DNA from: Burkholderiales bacterium
GTDB taxonomy: Bacteria; Pseudomonadota; Gammaproteobacteria; Burkholderiales; SG8-41
Direction of reading: 5' to 3'
Assembly (NCBI GenBank): GCA_020854035.1
Contig: JADZGE010000005.1
Location: 30,766-94,765, forward strand
Length of the DNA: 64,000 bases
The first letter of the stretch is position 1; each line of letters opens with the position of its first letter. The position numbers and the translations under genes are program-made. Under the pieces are notes generated by a model. The model saw only the letters and a list, made by a program, of their open reading frames with translations, did not search any database and had not been told where the DNA came from. This document shows, piece after piece, positions 1-8,482 of this stretch.

Positions 1-419
1 ATCTCCCGGCGGTTGGTGACGATGGTCGCTCCGAGGCCCAGAACGGCCGCGGGGTAATCCGCCGCGGGGTCGTTGTTGGCGAGCGACCCACCGAGCGTGC
101 CGAGGTTGCGCACCTGGCGGTCGCCGATCGCCCCGGCGAGCCGCGCGAGCGCGGGAATTCCGATGGCGACATCCTTCGAACCGGCGACCTCGGCGTGCCG
201 GGTGAGCGCGCCGACGGTGAGGGTCGCGCCTTCGAGACGGATGCCCCGCAGCTCCCGCAGCGCGTCGAGGTCGACGAGCGCGGCCACGGTGGCGAGCCGC
301 AGCTTCAACGCCGCGACGAGCGATTGCCCGCCGGCGAGCGCGCGCGCGTTCGGCACTTTGCGCAGGAGCGCGGTGGCTTCCTTCAGCGTGCCGGGGCGGT
401 GATAGTCGAATGCGTGCAT
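1..419 (-). CDS. FAD-binding subunit of a xanthine dehydrogenase/CO dehydrogenase-type molybdenum hydroxylase (partial)
   Basis: About 139 N-terminal residues are visible; the gene runs off the left edge. It starts [10 protein letters not shown] and shows the PCMH-type FAD motifs ALAGGQSL (residues 33-40) and [10 protein letters not shown] (about residues 107-116). This medium subunit carries electrons from the FeS subunit to the acceptor through FAD. It lies downstream of the Mo and FeS subunit genes on the same strand, giving the order FeS, Mo, FAD. The family is secure. The substrate is not known, because the visible part does not separate CO, aldehyde, purine or other heteroaromatic oxidation. 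Confidence 0.9.
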   Translation of the reverse strand, partial: MHAFDYHRPGTLKEATALLRKVPNARALAGGQSLVAALKLRLATVAALVDLDALRELRGIRLEGATLTVGALTRHAEVAGSKDVAIGIPALARLAGAIGDRQVRNLGTLGGSLANNDPAADYPAAVLGLGATIVTNRRE

Positions 420-522
420 GTCGCCTCCTGCCTCGTGATTCCGGACTTGCCGCGGAGGCGCAGAGCCCGCAGAGCAAGACCGTTCCGGGAATTTCTCCGT
501 GTTCTCCGCGTCTCTGTGGCTA

Positions 523-2901
523 TCATTTGCGCAGCGGGCTCTTGGTGACTCCCTGCAGCGCGCGCCACACCCGCTCGGGCGTCGCGGGCATCTCGATGTC
601 GCGCACGCCGCGCGACCACAGCGCGCCGGTGATGGCGTTCACGACCGCCGCCGGCGCACCGATCGCGCCCGCCTCGCCGCAACCCTTCACCCCGAGCGGG
701 TTGTGGGTGCAGGGCGTCTCCTTCGCGCCGACCCGGAAGCTCGGCAGGTCGTCCGCGCGCGGCATGGCGTAGTCCATCAGGCTGCCGGTGAGGAGCTGCC
801 CCGTCTCGGGGTCGTAGATGCAACCTTCGAGCAGTGCCTGGCCGATGCCGTGCGCGAGCCCGCCGTGCACCTGTCCCTCGACGATCATGGGATTCACCAC
901 CTTGCCGAAGTCGTCGACCGCCGTGAAGCCGACGATGCGGGTCGACCCGGTATCGGGGTCGATCTCGACCTCGCAGATGTGGCTTCCGGCGGGGAAGGTG
1001 AAGTTCGCCGGGTCGTAGAACGCCGACTCGTTCAGGCCGGGCTCGAGCTTGTCGAGCGGATAGTTGTGCGGAACGTACGCGGCGAACGCGACCTCCGCGA
1101 TCGTCTTCTTCCGGTCCGTCCCGGCGACGGTGTAGCTGCCGCGGTCGTACTCGATGTCGGTCTCGGCGGCCTCCAGCAGATGCGCGGCGATCTTCCGGCC
1201 CTTGGCGATCACCTTGTCGAGCGCCTTCATGATGGCCGTCCCGCCGACCGCGAGCGAGCGCGAACCGTAGGTGCCCATGCCGAAGGGAATCCGCCCGGTG
1301 TCGCCGTGGACCACGTCGACTTGCTCGATCGGCAGCCCGAGGCGGTCCGCGACGACCTGCGCGAAGGTGGTTTCGTGGCCCTGCCCGTGGGCGTGCGAGC
1401 CGGTGAACACGGTGACCGATCCGGTCGGGTGCACCCGCACTTCGCCCGCCTCGTAGAGCCCCGCGCGCGCGCCGAGCGCTCCGGCGACGCTGGAAGGCGC
1501 GATGCCGCACGCCTCGATGTAGGTGGAGTAGCCGAGCCCGCGGAGCTTCCCGCGCCGCTCGGCGTCCTTGCGGCGGGCGTCGAACCCCGCGACGTCCGCG
1601 AGCCGCATCGCCTCGGCGAGCGTCGCCTCGTAGTCGCCGGTATCGTACTGGAGGGCGACCGGAGTCTGGTGGGGAAACTCGCGGATGAAGTTGCGCCGGC
1701 GGATCGCGGCCGGATCGATTTTCATCTCGCGCGCGGCGGTTTCGACGAGCCGCTCCACGACGTAGGTCGCCTCGGGCCGGCCGGCGCCGCGCAGCGCGTC
1801 GACCGGCGCGGTATTGGTGAACACCGCAGTCACCTCGCAATGGATCGCCGGGGTCGTATACTGGCCGGCGAGGAGCGTCGCGTAGAGGATGGTCGGAACA
1901 CACGAGGCGAAAGTCGAGAGATAGGCGCCCAGGTTGGCGGTGGTCGCGACCCGCAACGCGAGGAACCGGCCGTCCTTGTCGAGGGCGAGTTCCGCTTTCG
2001 TGACGTGGTCGCGGCCGTGGGCGTCGGCAAGGAAGGACTCGGAACGCTCGGCGGTCCACTTGACGGGGCGGTTCAACTGCTTCGCCGCCCACGTGATCAC
2101 CGTCTCTTCCGCGTAGAGGAAGATCTTCGAGCCGAAGCCGCCGCCCACGTCCGGGGCGATCACGCGCACCTTGTGCTCGGGCAGGCCCAGCACGAACGCC
2201 GTCAGCAGCAGCCGCTCGACGTGCGGGTTCTGGTTGGCGACGTAGAGCGTGTACGCGTCCTCGGCGCGCGCATAACTCGCCACCGCGGCCCGCGGTTCGA
2301 TCGCGTTCGGGATCAGCCGGTTGTTGACGAGGTCGAGAGAGGTGACGTGATGCGCGCCGGCGAACGCCTTGTCCACCGCGGCCTTGTCGCCGATCGCCCA
2401 CACGTAGCAGGTATTGTCGGGGACACCGTCGTGAACCACCGGCGCCCCCGGCGCGCGCGCCGCGGCCGGCTTCACGACGGCGGGCAGCGGTTCATAATCG
2501 ACCGCGATCATCTCGGCGGCGTCGCGCGCCTCGCGCGCTGTCTCGGCGACGACCACCGCGACCGGGTCGCCCACGTGGCGCACCTTTCCCTGCGCGAGCG
2601 CCGGGTGCGGCGGCTCCTTCATCGGCTGGCCGTTGACATCCGTGATGAGCCAGCCGCAGGGCAGCCCACCGACCTTCGTCGCGGCGAGATCCTCTCCCGT
2701 GTAGACGCCGATCACGCCCGGCGCGGATCGTGCCGGCCCCGTGTCGATCGAGCGGATCCGCGCGTGCGCGTGCGGCGAGCGCAGGAAGACCGCATGAGCC
2801 TGTCCCGGCAACGCGACGTCGTCCGTGTACTGGCCGGCGCCGGTCAGGAAGCGCGCGTCCTCCTTGCGTTTCACCGGCTGGCCGATCAGAGGTGCATTCA
2901 T
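523..2901 (-). CDS. Molybdopterin-binding large subunit of a xanthine dehydrogenase/aldehyde oxidase family hydroxylase
   Basis: 792 residues, the usual length for CoxL/QorL-type large subunits. The N-terminus has the family signature [11 protein letters not shown], with GGGFGSK near residue 255. The active-site loop reads RGAGRPE, not the AYRCSFR loop of true form-I CO dehydrogenase, so aldehyde or heteroaromatic hydroxylation is more likely than CO oxidation. The presumed catalytic glutamate is Glu743 in GVKGCGEAG. The enzyme needs the MCD form of molybdenum cofactor. It lies between the FeS gene (upstream, about 100 bases) and the FAD gene (downstream, about 100 bases) on one strand, so it is the core of a three-subunit enzyme. 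Confidence 0.93.
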   Translation of the reverse strand: MNAPLIGQPVKRKEDARFLTGAGQYTDDVALPGQAHAVFLRSPHAHARIRSIDTGPARSAPGVIGVYTGEDLAATKVGGLPCGWLITDVNGQPMKEPPHPALAQGKVRHVGDPVAVVVAETAREARDAAEMIAVDYEPLPAVVKPAAARAPGAPVVHDGVPDNTCYVWAIGDKAAVDKAFAGAHHVTSLDLVNNRLIPNAIEPRAAVASYARAEDAYTLYVANQNPHVERLLLTAFVLGLPEHKVRVIAPDVGGGFGSKIFLYAEETVITWAAKQLNRPVKWTAERSESFLADAHGRDHVTKAELALDKDGRFLALRVATTANLGAYLSTFASCVPTILYATLLAGQYTTPAIHCEVTAVFTNTAPVDALRGAGRPEATYVVERLVETAAREMKIDPAAIRRRNFIREFPHQTPVALQYDTGDYEATLAEAMRLADVAGFDARRKDAERRGKLRGLGYSTYIEACGIAPSSVAGALGARAGLYEAGEVRVHPTGSVTVFTGSHAHGQGHETTFAQVVADRLGLPIEQVDVVHGDTGRIPFGMGTYGSRSLAVGGTAIMKALDKVIAKGRKIAAHLLEAAETDIEYDRGSYTVAGTDRKKTIAEVAFAAYVPHNYPLDKLEPGLNESAFYDPANFTFPAGSHICEVEIDPDTGSTRIVGFTAVDDFGKVVNPMIVEGQVHGGLAHGIGQALLEGCIYDPETGQLLTGSLMDYAMPRADDLPSFRVGAKETPCTHNPLGVKGCGEAGAIGAPAAVVNAITGALWSRGVRDIEMPATPERVWRALQGVTKSPLRK

Positions 2902-3001
2902 CGTTCGTTCCTCACGAGTGGCCGGTAACCAGCAACCAGCAATGAGCAGCTACCGCCGAATACCGGGTCCTGATTACTGGGTACTGGATACTGAATACCG
3001 G
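2902..3001. repeat. Low-complexity spacer made of short near-repeats between the Mo and FeS subunit genes
   Basis: The 100-base gap holds runs of related short words: AACCAGCAACCAGC followed by a chain of TACTGGGTACTGGATACTG-like units. No reading frame or clear hairpin terminator is seen. It separates two genes that otherwise look like one operon. Similar odd simple-sequence spacers occur at 22918-22947 and 27477-27498. Confidence 0.6.
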
Positions 3002-3472
<471 letters not shown>

Positions 3473-3600
3473 TCGGGGGTCCTCCGGATTGTGCCCGCCG
3501 GGCGCGGGACGGGATGGACGGATGCTAGCTTAAGGGGCACGGGCGGAGCAATAACGGCGTGCCCGCACACCCGCCTCTTGTGATCGCGGGGTTCCTTCGC

Positions 3601-3618
3601 TATATTCCATGGAATATA
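3601..3618. promoter_or_regulatory. 18-bp perfect palindrome, probable operator between divergent hydroxylase and xdhC genes
   Basis: The sequence TATATTCCATGGAATATA is identical on both strands. It lies 28 bases before the XdhC start and 129 bases before the FeS-subunit start. Its right half overlaps TATAAC at 3615-3620, which could be a -10 element towards xdhC, so a bound dimer would block that promoter. Symmetrical TTCCA/TGGAA sites are typical of IclR-like and some GntR-like regulators; that assignment is inference. No regulator gene lies next to it. Confidence 0.6.
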
Positions 3619-3645
3619 ACCCGGGCCCCGCGGCGGGGGACTGCC

Positions 3646-4641
3646 ATGGACAGCGTTGACCTGCAGGTGCTGAAAAGCGCGCGCGACTGGATCGACGCGG
3701 GCCACCGGGTCGTGATGGTGACGGTGATCCGCACGTGGGGCTCGGCCCCGCGGCCCATCGGCGCGATGACGGCGATCCGCGACGACGGGCTTGTCGCCGG
3801 GTCGGTGTCGGGCGGCTGCATCGAGGACGACATGATCGAGCGGGTGCGCGCCGGGAAGCTCGTCGGCCACCGGCCGGCGACCACGCGCTACGGCGTCACG
3901 GCCGAGGAGGCTCAGCGCTTCGGGCTGCCCTGCGGCGGGACGCTCGAGCTCGTGCTCGAACCGCTCGCGAAGGAGAGCGCGCTCGGGGCGCTGCTCGAGC
4001 GCGTCGGGCGCCACGAACTCGTGAGCCGGCGGCTCGACATGAACACGGGCCGCGTCACGCTTGCGCCGGCACGTCCCGGCGAGCAGCTCGCCTTCGACGG
4101 CGCGACGCTCGTCACGGTGCACGGCCCGCGCTGGCGCCTGCTGATCATCGGCGCGGGGCAGCTCTCGGCGTTTCTCGCGCAGATGGCGCAGGGACTCGAC
4201 TACCAGGTCACGATCTGCGATCCGCGGCAGGAGTATGCGCAAGGGTGGAGCGTGCCGGGCGTCGATTTCCGGCGCGGCATGCCAGACGACGTGGTGATCG
4301 AGGTGAATCCCGACGCGCATACGGCCGTGGTGACGCTCACGCACGATCCCAAGCTCGACGATCTCGCGCTCATGGAGGCGCTGAAGTCACCCGCGTTCTA
4401 CGTCGGCGCCATCGGGTCCCGCAGGAACAACGAGGCCCGGCGCCGGCGCCTCGCGGAGTTCGACCTGTCGCGGGCGGAGATCGCGCGCCTGCACGGGCCG
4501 GTCGGGCTCGCGCTCGGCGCGAAGACCCCGCCCGAGATCGCGATCGCGATCCTCGCCGAGATGACGGCCATCCGGAATGGTGTTGCCGTGCCGCAGTTCA
4601 TCGAGCCGGAAAAGGCCACCGCCGCCGGTTGCCCTACATAG
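3646..4641 (+). CDS. xdhC: XdhC family molybdenum-cofactor insertion/maturation protein
   Basis: 331 residues from ATG 3646 (MDSVDLQ). A longer in-frame start at 3559 would run through the palindrome and is less likely. The N-terminal XdhC/CoxI domain has GSVSGGC (near residue 50) and LPCGG (near residue 90). The C-terminal XdhC Rossmann domain has LIIGAGQLS (near residue 166) and VGAIGSRRNN (near residue 258). XdhC-type proteins deliver the sulfurated, and often cytidylated, Mo cofactor to a particular hydroxylase. Its position opposite the three-subunit enzyme fits that role for this enzyme. Confidence 0.92.
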   Translation: MDSVDLQVLKSARDWIDAGHRVVMVTVIRTWGSAPRPIGAMTAIRDDGLVAGSVSGGCIEDDMIERVRAGKLVGHRPATTRYGVTAEEAQRFGLPCGGTLELVLEPLAKESALGALLERVGRHELVSRRLDMNTGRVTLAPARPGEQLAFDGATLVTVHGPRWRLLIIGAGQLSAFLAQMAQGLDYQVTICDPRQEYAQGWSVPGVDFRRGMPDDVVIEVNPDAHTAVVTLTHDPKLDDLALMEALKSPAFYVGAIGSRRNNEARRRRLAEFDLSRAEIARLHGPVGLALGAKTPPEIAIAILAEMTAIRNGVAVPQFIEPEKATAAGCPT

Positions 4642-4747
4642 CGGGAAGCCGGTGGCGTCAACCGCTTCTCGATGCTCGCCGTCGCGGGCACGACGGGTTT
4701 TCCGAACACCCTTAACGGGGAGCAGCAGCCATGGCCGGCTCTCCCGG

Positions 4748-5356
4748 ATGTTTCCGAGACCCTCTGCGGCGTGGGTTACTGCGCTGGCCGGCCTGGCGGC
4801 GGCGATCCTGGCAGCCGTGCCGGGCCTTTCGGCGGCTGCGGATGTCGCGAGCGGGATCTTCCTCGTCGCCAAGCGCGAAATGCGCGACCCGCGCTTTCGC
4901 GAGACGGTCGTGCTGGTGACGCAGCCGCGTGAGGGCTCGCCGTTCGGGGTGATCGTGAACCGGCCGCTCGAGCGTTCGGTCTCGGACGCGTTTCCCGAGG
5001 AGCCGCGGCTCGCGGGCCGGCGGGAGCGACTTCACTTCGGAGGGCCCGTGGCACCGCACGGGCTCATCGTTCTCGTGCGCACGGCGAAGCCGCCGGAGCG
5101 AGCGGTGCAGGTGTTGAGCGGGGTGTACTTCACCGCGGACAAGGACTGGATCGGAAGGCTGTTCCGCCGTCCCGATCCATTGCGCGGCGTGCGGGTTTTC
5201 GTCGGCTATTCCGGTTGGGGGCCCGGCCAGCTCCAGAACGAGCTGCGCCGCGGCGACTGGCACGTGCTGCCGGCGGACGCGGAGACGATCTTCGAGCTCG
5301 ACGCCGGGCGTATCTGGCACGAGCTCGCGCGGCGCGCCACCGCGCAGGCCACCTGA
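4748..5356 (+). CDS. YqgE/AlgH family protein with an N-terminal signal peptide
   Basis: 202 residues. The family core begins after about residue 30 (SGIFLVAKREMRDPRF...ETVVLV) and includes GVIVNRPL, FGGPV and GYSGWGPGQL. Classical YqgE proteins begin at this core and are cytoplasmic. Here a hydrophobic stretch ending SAAAD looks like a Sec signal, so this copy may act in the periplasm. The ATG at 4748 has no clear ribosome-binding site. A GGGGAG motif instead precedes ATG 4731 in another frame, which leads only to a shadow. The biochemical role of the family is unknown. Confidence 0.82.
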   Translation: MFPRPSAAWVTALAGLAAAILAAVPGLSAAADVASGIFLVAKREMRDPRFRETVVLVTQPREGSPFGVIVNRPLERSVSDAFPEEPRLAGRRERLHFGGPVAPHGLIVLVRTAKPPERAVQVLSGVYFTADKDWIGRLFRRPDPLRGVRVFVGYSGWGPGQLQNELRRGDWHVLPADAETIFELDAGRIWHELARRATAQAT

Positions 5357-5518
5357 CGCCTGCGTTCCGACAGGACCCGGCGAGCGGCAATGCGCGCGAG
5401 CCTGCTCCCTCCCGGGCGCAGGGGAAGGCTTGAAGCGCCGGCCGCTCCGGCGGGAGCGGGGCCGCGCCGCGCGGCCGCCATTTCACCCCGGCGCTAGAAT
5501 CGGTGCCGGAGACTAGCC

Positions 5519-6334
5519 ATGCGCATCGGCATCATCGGCGGCGGTACTATCGGCCGCCTCATCCTGGAACACGTGCGAGATGGCGCTATTGCGGGCGCCG
5601 AGGTCGTCGCGCTTGCCGGGCGCCCGAACGCATCACGCGGCGCGAAGCTCGCCGCCGAGTTCGGCGTGCCCTTCGTCGTCGGCGTGGCGGCGTTGCGAGC
5701 GCGGCGGCCGGAGGTGGTGGTCGAGGCGGCTTCGCACGAGGCCGTGCGCGAGTACGGCGAGGAGCTGCTGCGAAACGGGATCGCGACGATCGTGCTCTCG
5801 GGCGGCGCGCTCTGCGATGACGCCTTGCGTGCGCGCCTGGAAACCGCGGCGTGCCGCGGTGGCGCGCCGCTCAACGTGCCCTCCGGCGGTATCGGCGGGC
5901 TCGACGCGCTCAAGGCCGCATGCGTGGCGGGCGTGGACGAGGTCACGATCGCGGTTACCAAGCCGCCGGCGGCGTGGCGAGGCATTCCGTACGTGGAACG
6001 CCTGGGCGTCGATCTCGACTCGCTCGATGAGGCGCGGGTGCTCTTCGACGGCCCCGCGCGCGAGGGCGTACCGCACTTTCCGGCAAACGTCAACATCGCG
6101 GCCGTCCTGGCGATGGCCGGCATCGGCTTCGACCGGACGCGGCTGAAGGTCGTGGCCGATCCGGCGCTCAACTACAACACCCACTTCATCGAGATCCGTG
6201 CGAAGACGGGCAACGTGAGCATCAAGCTGGAAAATGTCCCCTCGCCGGAGAATCCGAAGACCGCGTGGCTCGCCTGCTACAGCGCGCTCGCGGCGCTCAA
6301 GGCGGCGAGTACGCCGGTGCGGTACGGGACCTGA
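5519..6334 (+). CDS. nadX: L-aspartate dehydrogenase (NadX family)
   Basis: 271 residues, full length. The N-terminal Rossmann motif is GIIGGGTIG (residues 4-12). The family's active-site His is His222 in NTHFIEI, followed by the family tail ENVPSPENPKTAWLACYS. It oxidises L-aspartate to iminoaspartate and on to oxaloacetate with NAD(P), either for NAD synthesis or for aspartate breakdown. No nadA or nadC is nearby, so a catabolic or anabolic role cannot be chosen. TAGAAT at 5495-5500, 18 bases before the ATG, resembles a -10 element, which suggests its own promoter and a very short leader. Confidence 0.9.
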   Translation: MRIGIIGGGTIGRLILEHVRDGAIAGAEVVALAGRPNASRGAKLAAEFGVPFVVGVAALRARRPEVVVEAASHEAVREYGEELLRNGIATIVLSGGALCDDALRARLETAACRGGAPLNVPSGGIGGLDALKAACVAGVDEVTIAVTKPPAAWRGIPYVERLGVDLDSLDEARVLFDGPAREGVPHFPANVNIAAVLAMAGIGFDRTRLKVVADPALNYNTHFIEIRAKTGNVSIKLENVPSPENPKTAWLACYSALAALKAASTPVRYGT

Positions 6335-6369
6335 TACCCTGGGACGTCAGGTCCGGTTGCGTCCGGCAG

Positions 6370-7341
6370 TCACTGGAGTTTCAATCCCAGGGCTTTCGTT
6401 ATTCCGGCCCATTTTCTCACTTCGAGCCTGAGATACTCGCGCGCTTCCCCGGGCGTGCTGCCGATGGGTTCGGCGCCCTGGCTCGAGAATCGCTGTTCCG
6501 TGTCCGGCATGCGAAGCATCTTGAGCAAGGCGTCGTTCCACTTCTCCTGGATTTCCCCCGGCGTGCCCGTACGAAACATCACCATCCACCACTGGACGGA
6601 TTCATAGCCCTTCAGCCCCTGCTCGGCAATCGTCGGCACCTCGGGCACGGTCGGCGAACGGGATGCACCCGTGACTCCCAGGGCGCGCAATCTACCGGCC
6701 CTGGCGTGGGGAGTTACATGGACAACAGCCGTAAACATGATCTGCGTCTCCCCGGCGATCGTGGCGGTCACCCCGGGTGGCCCGCCCTTGTAGGGCACAT
6801 GAACCATCTTTATGCCCGCCATGTGGTTGAACAGTTCGGCGGAGAGGTGGCTCGACGAGCCGTTGCCGTTCGAGGCGAAGCGCAGCGAATCCGGCCTGGC
6901 CCTGGCCGCCGCGACAAGTTCCATGACCGACGCTACCTTGACCGCGGGGTTGGCGACCAGCATGTTCGGCGCGGAGGCGAGCCGCACCACTGGCACCAGA
7001 TCCTGCAACAAGCCATACGGACGCCTGCCCTCCATTCCCTCCGTGATGGCAAGATTGCTGGAGGCGAGCAGCGCGGTATAGCCGTCGGGACTCGCCTTCG
7101 CGGCCAGGTCCGTACCGACTATGCCCGAGGCGCCCGGACGATTGTCCACCACGACCTGCTGGCGCCAGGTTTCGGACAGCCGCGCCGCCACGATCCGCGC
7201 GAGGATGTCCGCGCCCCCGCCCGCGGGGAACGGCACGATGAAACGAACAGGGCGCACAGGGTAGCCCTGTGCACCCGCCGGAGCGATTGCGCAGGCGCAG
7301 GAGAGAGCGACGGCAATCGCCGCGGGGATCCTCTTCGGCAT
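6370..7341 (-). CDS. Bug/TctC family tripartite tricarboxylate transporter substrate-binding protein
   Basis: 323 residues from ATG 7341, which has a strong GGAAGGAG ribosome-binding site. It has a Sec signal peptide (MPKRIPAAIA...APAGA, cut before QGYPVRP). The Bug signature follows: RFIVPFPAGGGADILAR, DNRPGASG near residue 66, and SPDGYTALL. These periplasmic proteins bind small carboxylates or related solutes for TctAB-type transporters. No TctA or TctB is adjacent. It lies 35 bases downstream of a metallophosphoesterase on the same strand, so the two are probably co-transcribed. The ligand is unknown. Confidence 0.9.
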   Translation of the reverse strand: MPKRIPAAIAVALSCACAIAPAGAQGYPVRPVRFIVPFPAGGGADILARIVAARLSETWRQQVVVDNRPGASGIVGTDLAAKASPDGYTALLASSNLAITEGMEGRRPYGLLQDLVPVVRLASAPNMLVANPAVKVASVMELVAAARARPDSLRFASNGNGSSSHLSAELFNHMAGIKMVHVPYKGGPPGVTATIAGETQIMFTAVVHVTPHARAGRLRALGVTGASRSPTVPEVPTIAEQGLKGYESVQWWMVMFRTGTPGEIQEKWNDALLKMLRMPDTEQRFSSQGAEPIGSTPGEAREYLRLEVRKWAGITKALGLKLQ

Positions 7342-7376
7342 GGCGGACTCCTTCCGGTCCCGGACCGGCGGGCGAT

Positions 7377-8414
7377 TCAGGGACGAAACGGGTAACGCAG
7401 TTCGACCTCGCGTTCGGCTGCCGCGTACCATCCCTGGGGCCGGTAGTGGCTCGTGTGCATGTAGCACTGGATGCGTGCACGGTTGCTGCCCCTTGTAAAC
7501 GTGACGAGGCGGCTCATGGGGTAGAGGAGCTTGTCGCCGTGGTGGCGGGTGAGCGCCGCGCAGTTGGCGAACGTGATGTTCCACCGGCGCGCGATGAGTT
7601 CCTTCCCGCCGTACCGATCGTCCGGGTGCGTGTGCGTATGGCCGGCGAGCCACAGGTCGATCGCGCTCGGGTGCGCATCGAAGTAGTCGTGGAAGATACT
7701 GGTGTCGGTGTCGTCACCGACCCAGTACAAGTACGACGCGCCCGCCTCGTCGACGAAACGCTTGTGATAGCCGCCGGGAACGCCTTCGTTTCTTCCCGAG
7801 GCGGTCGTCGTATCCCGCAGCACGTGATGCATGCACGTGACGACGATCCGCTCCTCATTCGCCTCGACCTGTTCGCGCCACCATTCCCAGGTTTCCCGGG
7901 TGATGGCTCCGGCCGGATAGCCCCCGCGTTCACCGCGGCCCTTTGGTGGCCCGCCGTCGTTGCGATCCCCGATCATGAGGAACAGGATGTTCCCGGCCGT
8001 GAAGTGGTAACGCTCCCAGGTGCCGGTGACCGGAAACCGCCTGAGCGCCGGGTCCACGCCCGACACGGCGGTGTTCTCGCCGGTCGGATCGATCCATTTC
8101 CGGAACCACCACTGCGTTTCCTCCCCCGGCCCGCTCGCGTCGTGATTGCCGAGGAGACAGTAAACGTCCTCGCGCCGATGCTTTCTGAGCGCCCGGAACT
8201 GTTCCAGAACCGGTGGACCGTCCTCGTCAGCGGGAGGCGTCTGCGTCCCGGAAATGTCACCGAGATGCAGCATGATGTCCCAGTCGAAGGCCGGCCCGCC
8301 CTCGGAGCCGCCGGACTCGCTCTGTTCGAAGGCTTCGCCGAGGCTTCTGCGCCCGAACTTGAGATCGCTGTGCACGTGCGAGCACGCGCCTGCCCATACC
8401 CGGAACGTTTCCAT
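7377..8414 (-). CDS. Calcineurin-like metallophosphoesterase
   Basis: 345 residues. The metal-binding motifs of the family are all visible in order: a DxH-like start (CSHVHSD, near residue 12), HLGDISG (near 50), LLGNHD (near 88), MHH (near 190) and GHTHTH (near 250). It therefore probably binds two metals and cleaves a phosphoester. There is no signal peptide or lipobox. It is followed by a Bug protein gene in the same direction and is divergent from an orphan molybdopterin subunit gene. The substrate cannot be told from the sequence. Confidence 0.86.
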   Translation of the reverse strand: METFRVWAGACSHVHSDLKFGRRSLGEAFEQSESGGSEGGPAFDWDIMLHLGDISGTQTPPADEDGPPVLEQFRALRKHRREDVYCLLGNHDASGPGEETQWWFRKWIDPTGENTAVSGVDPALRRFPVTGTWERYHFTAGNILFLMIGDRNDGGPPKGRGERGGYPAGAITRETWEWWREQVEANEERIVVTCMHHVLRDTTTASGRNEGVPGGYHKRFVDEAGASYLYWVGDDTDTSIFHDYFDAHPSAIDLWLAGHTHTHPDDRYGGKELIARRWNITFANCAALTRHHGDKLLYPMSRLVTFTRGSNRARIQCYMHTSHYRPQGWYAAAEREVELRYPFRP

Positions 8415-8482
8415 GGACTTCCCTCGCCATCGCCGCGCCGTACCATGCTATAACGGCCCCACGGGGAACGCCATCCGGCACC

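Noticed and set aside
499..2928. An 809-codon plus-strand frame
   Set aside because: It is antisense to the large Mo subunit and rich in Arg/Val/Asp/Gly with no motif; a composition artefact.
2902..3001. The near-repeat spacer as a CRISPR remnant
   Set aside because: Units are 7-8 bases, not separated by spacers of constant length, and no cas gene is present.
4731..4919. Short frame from ATG 4731 with a good ribosome-binding site
   Set aside because: The product is Arg/Ser-rich with no domain and overlaps the YqgE-like gene in another frame. The site is noted only as a puzzle for that gene's start.
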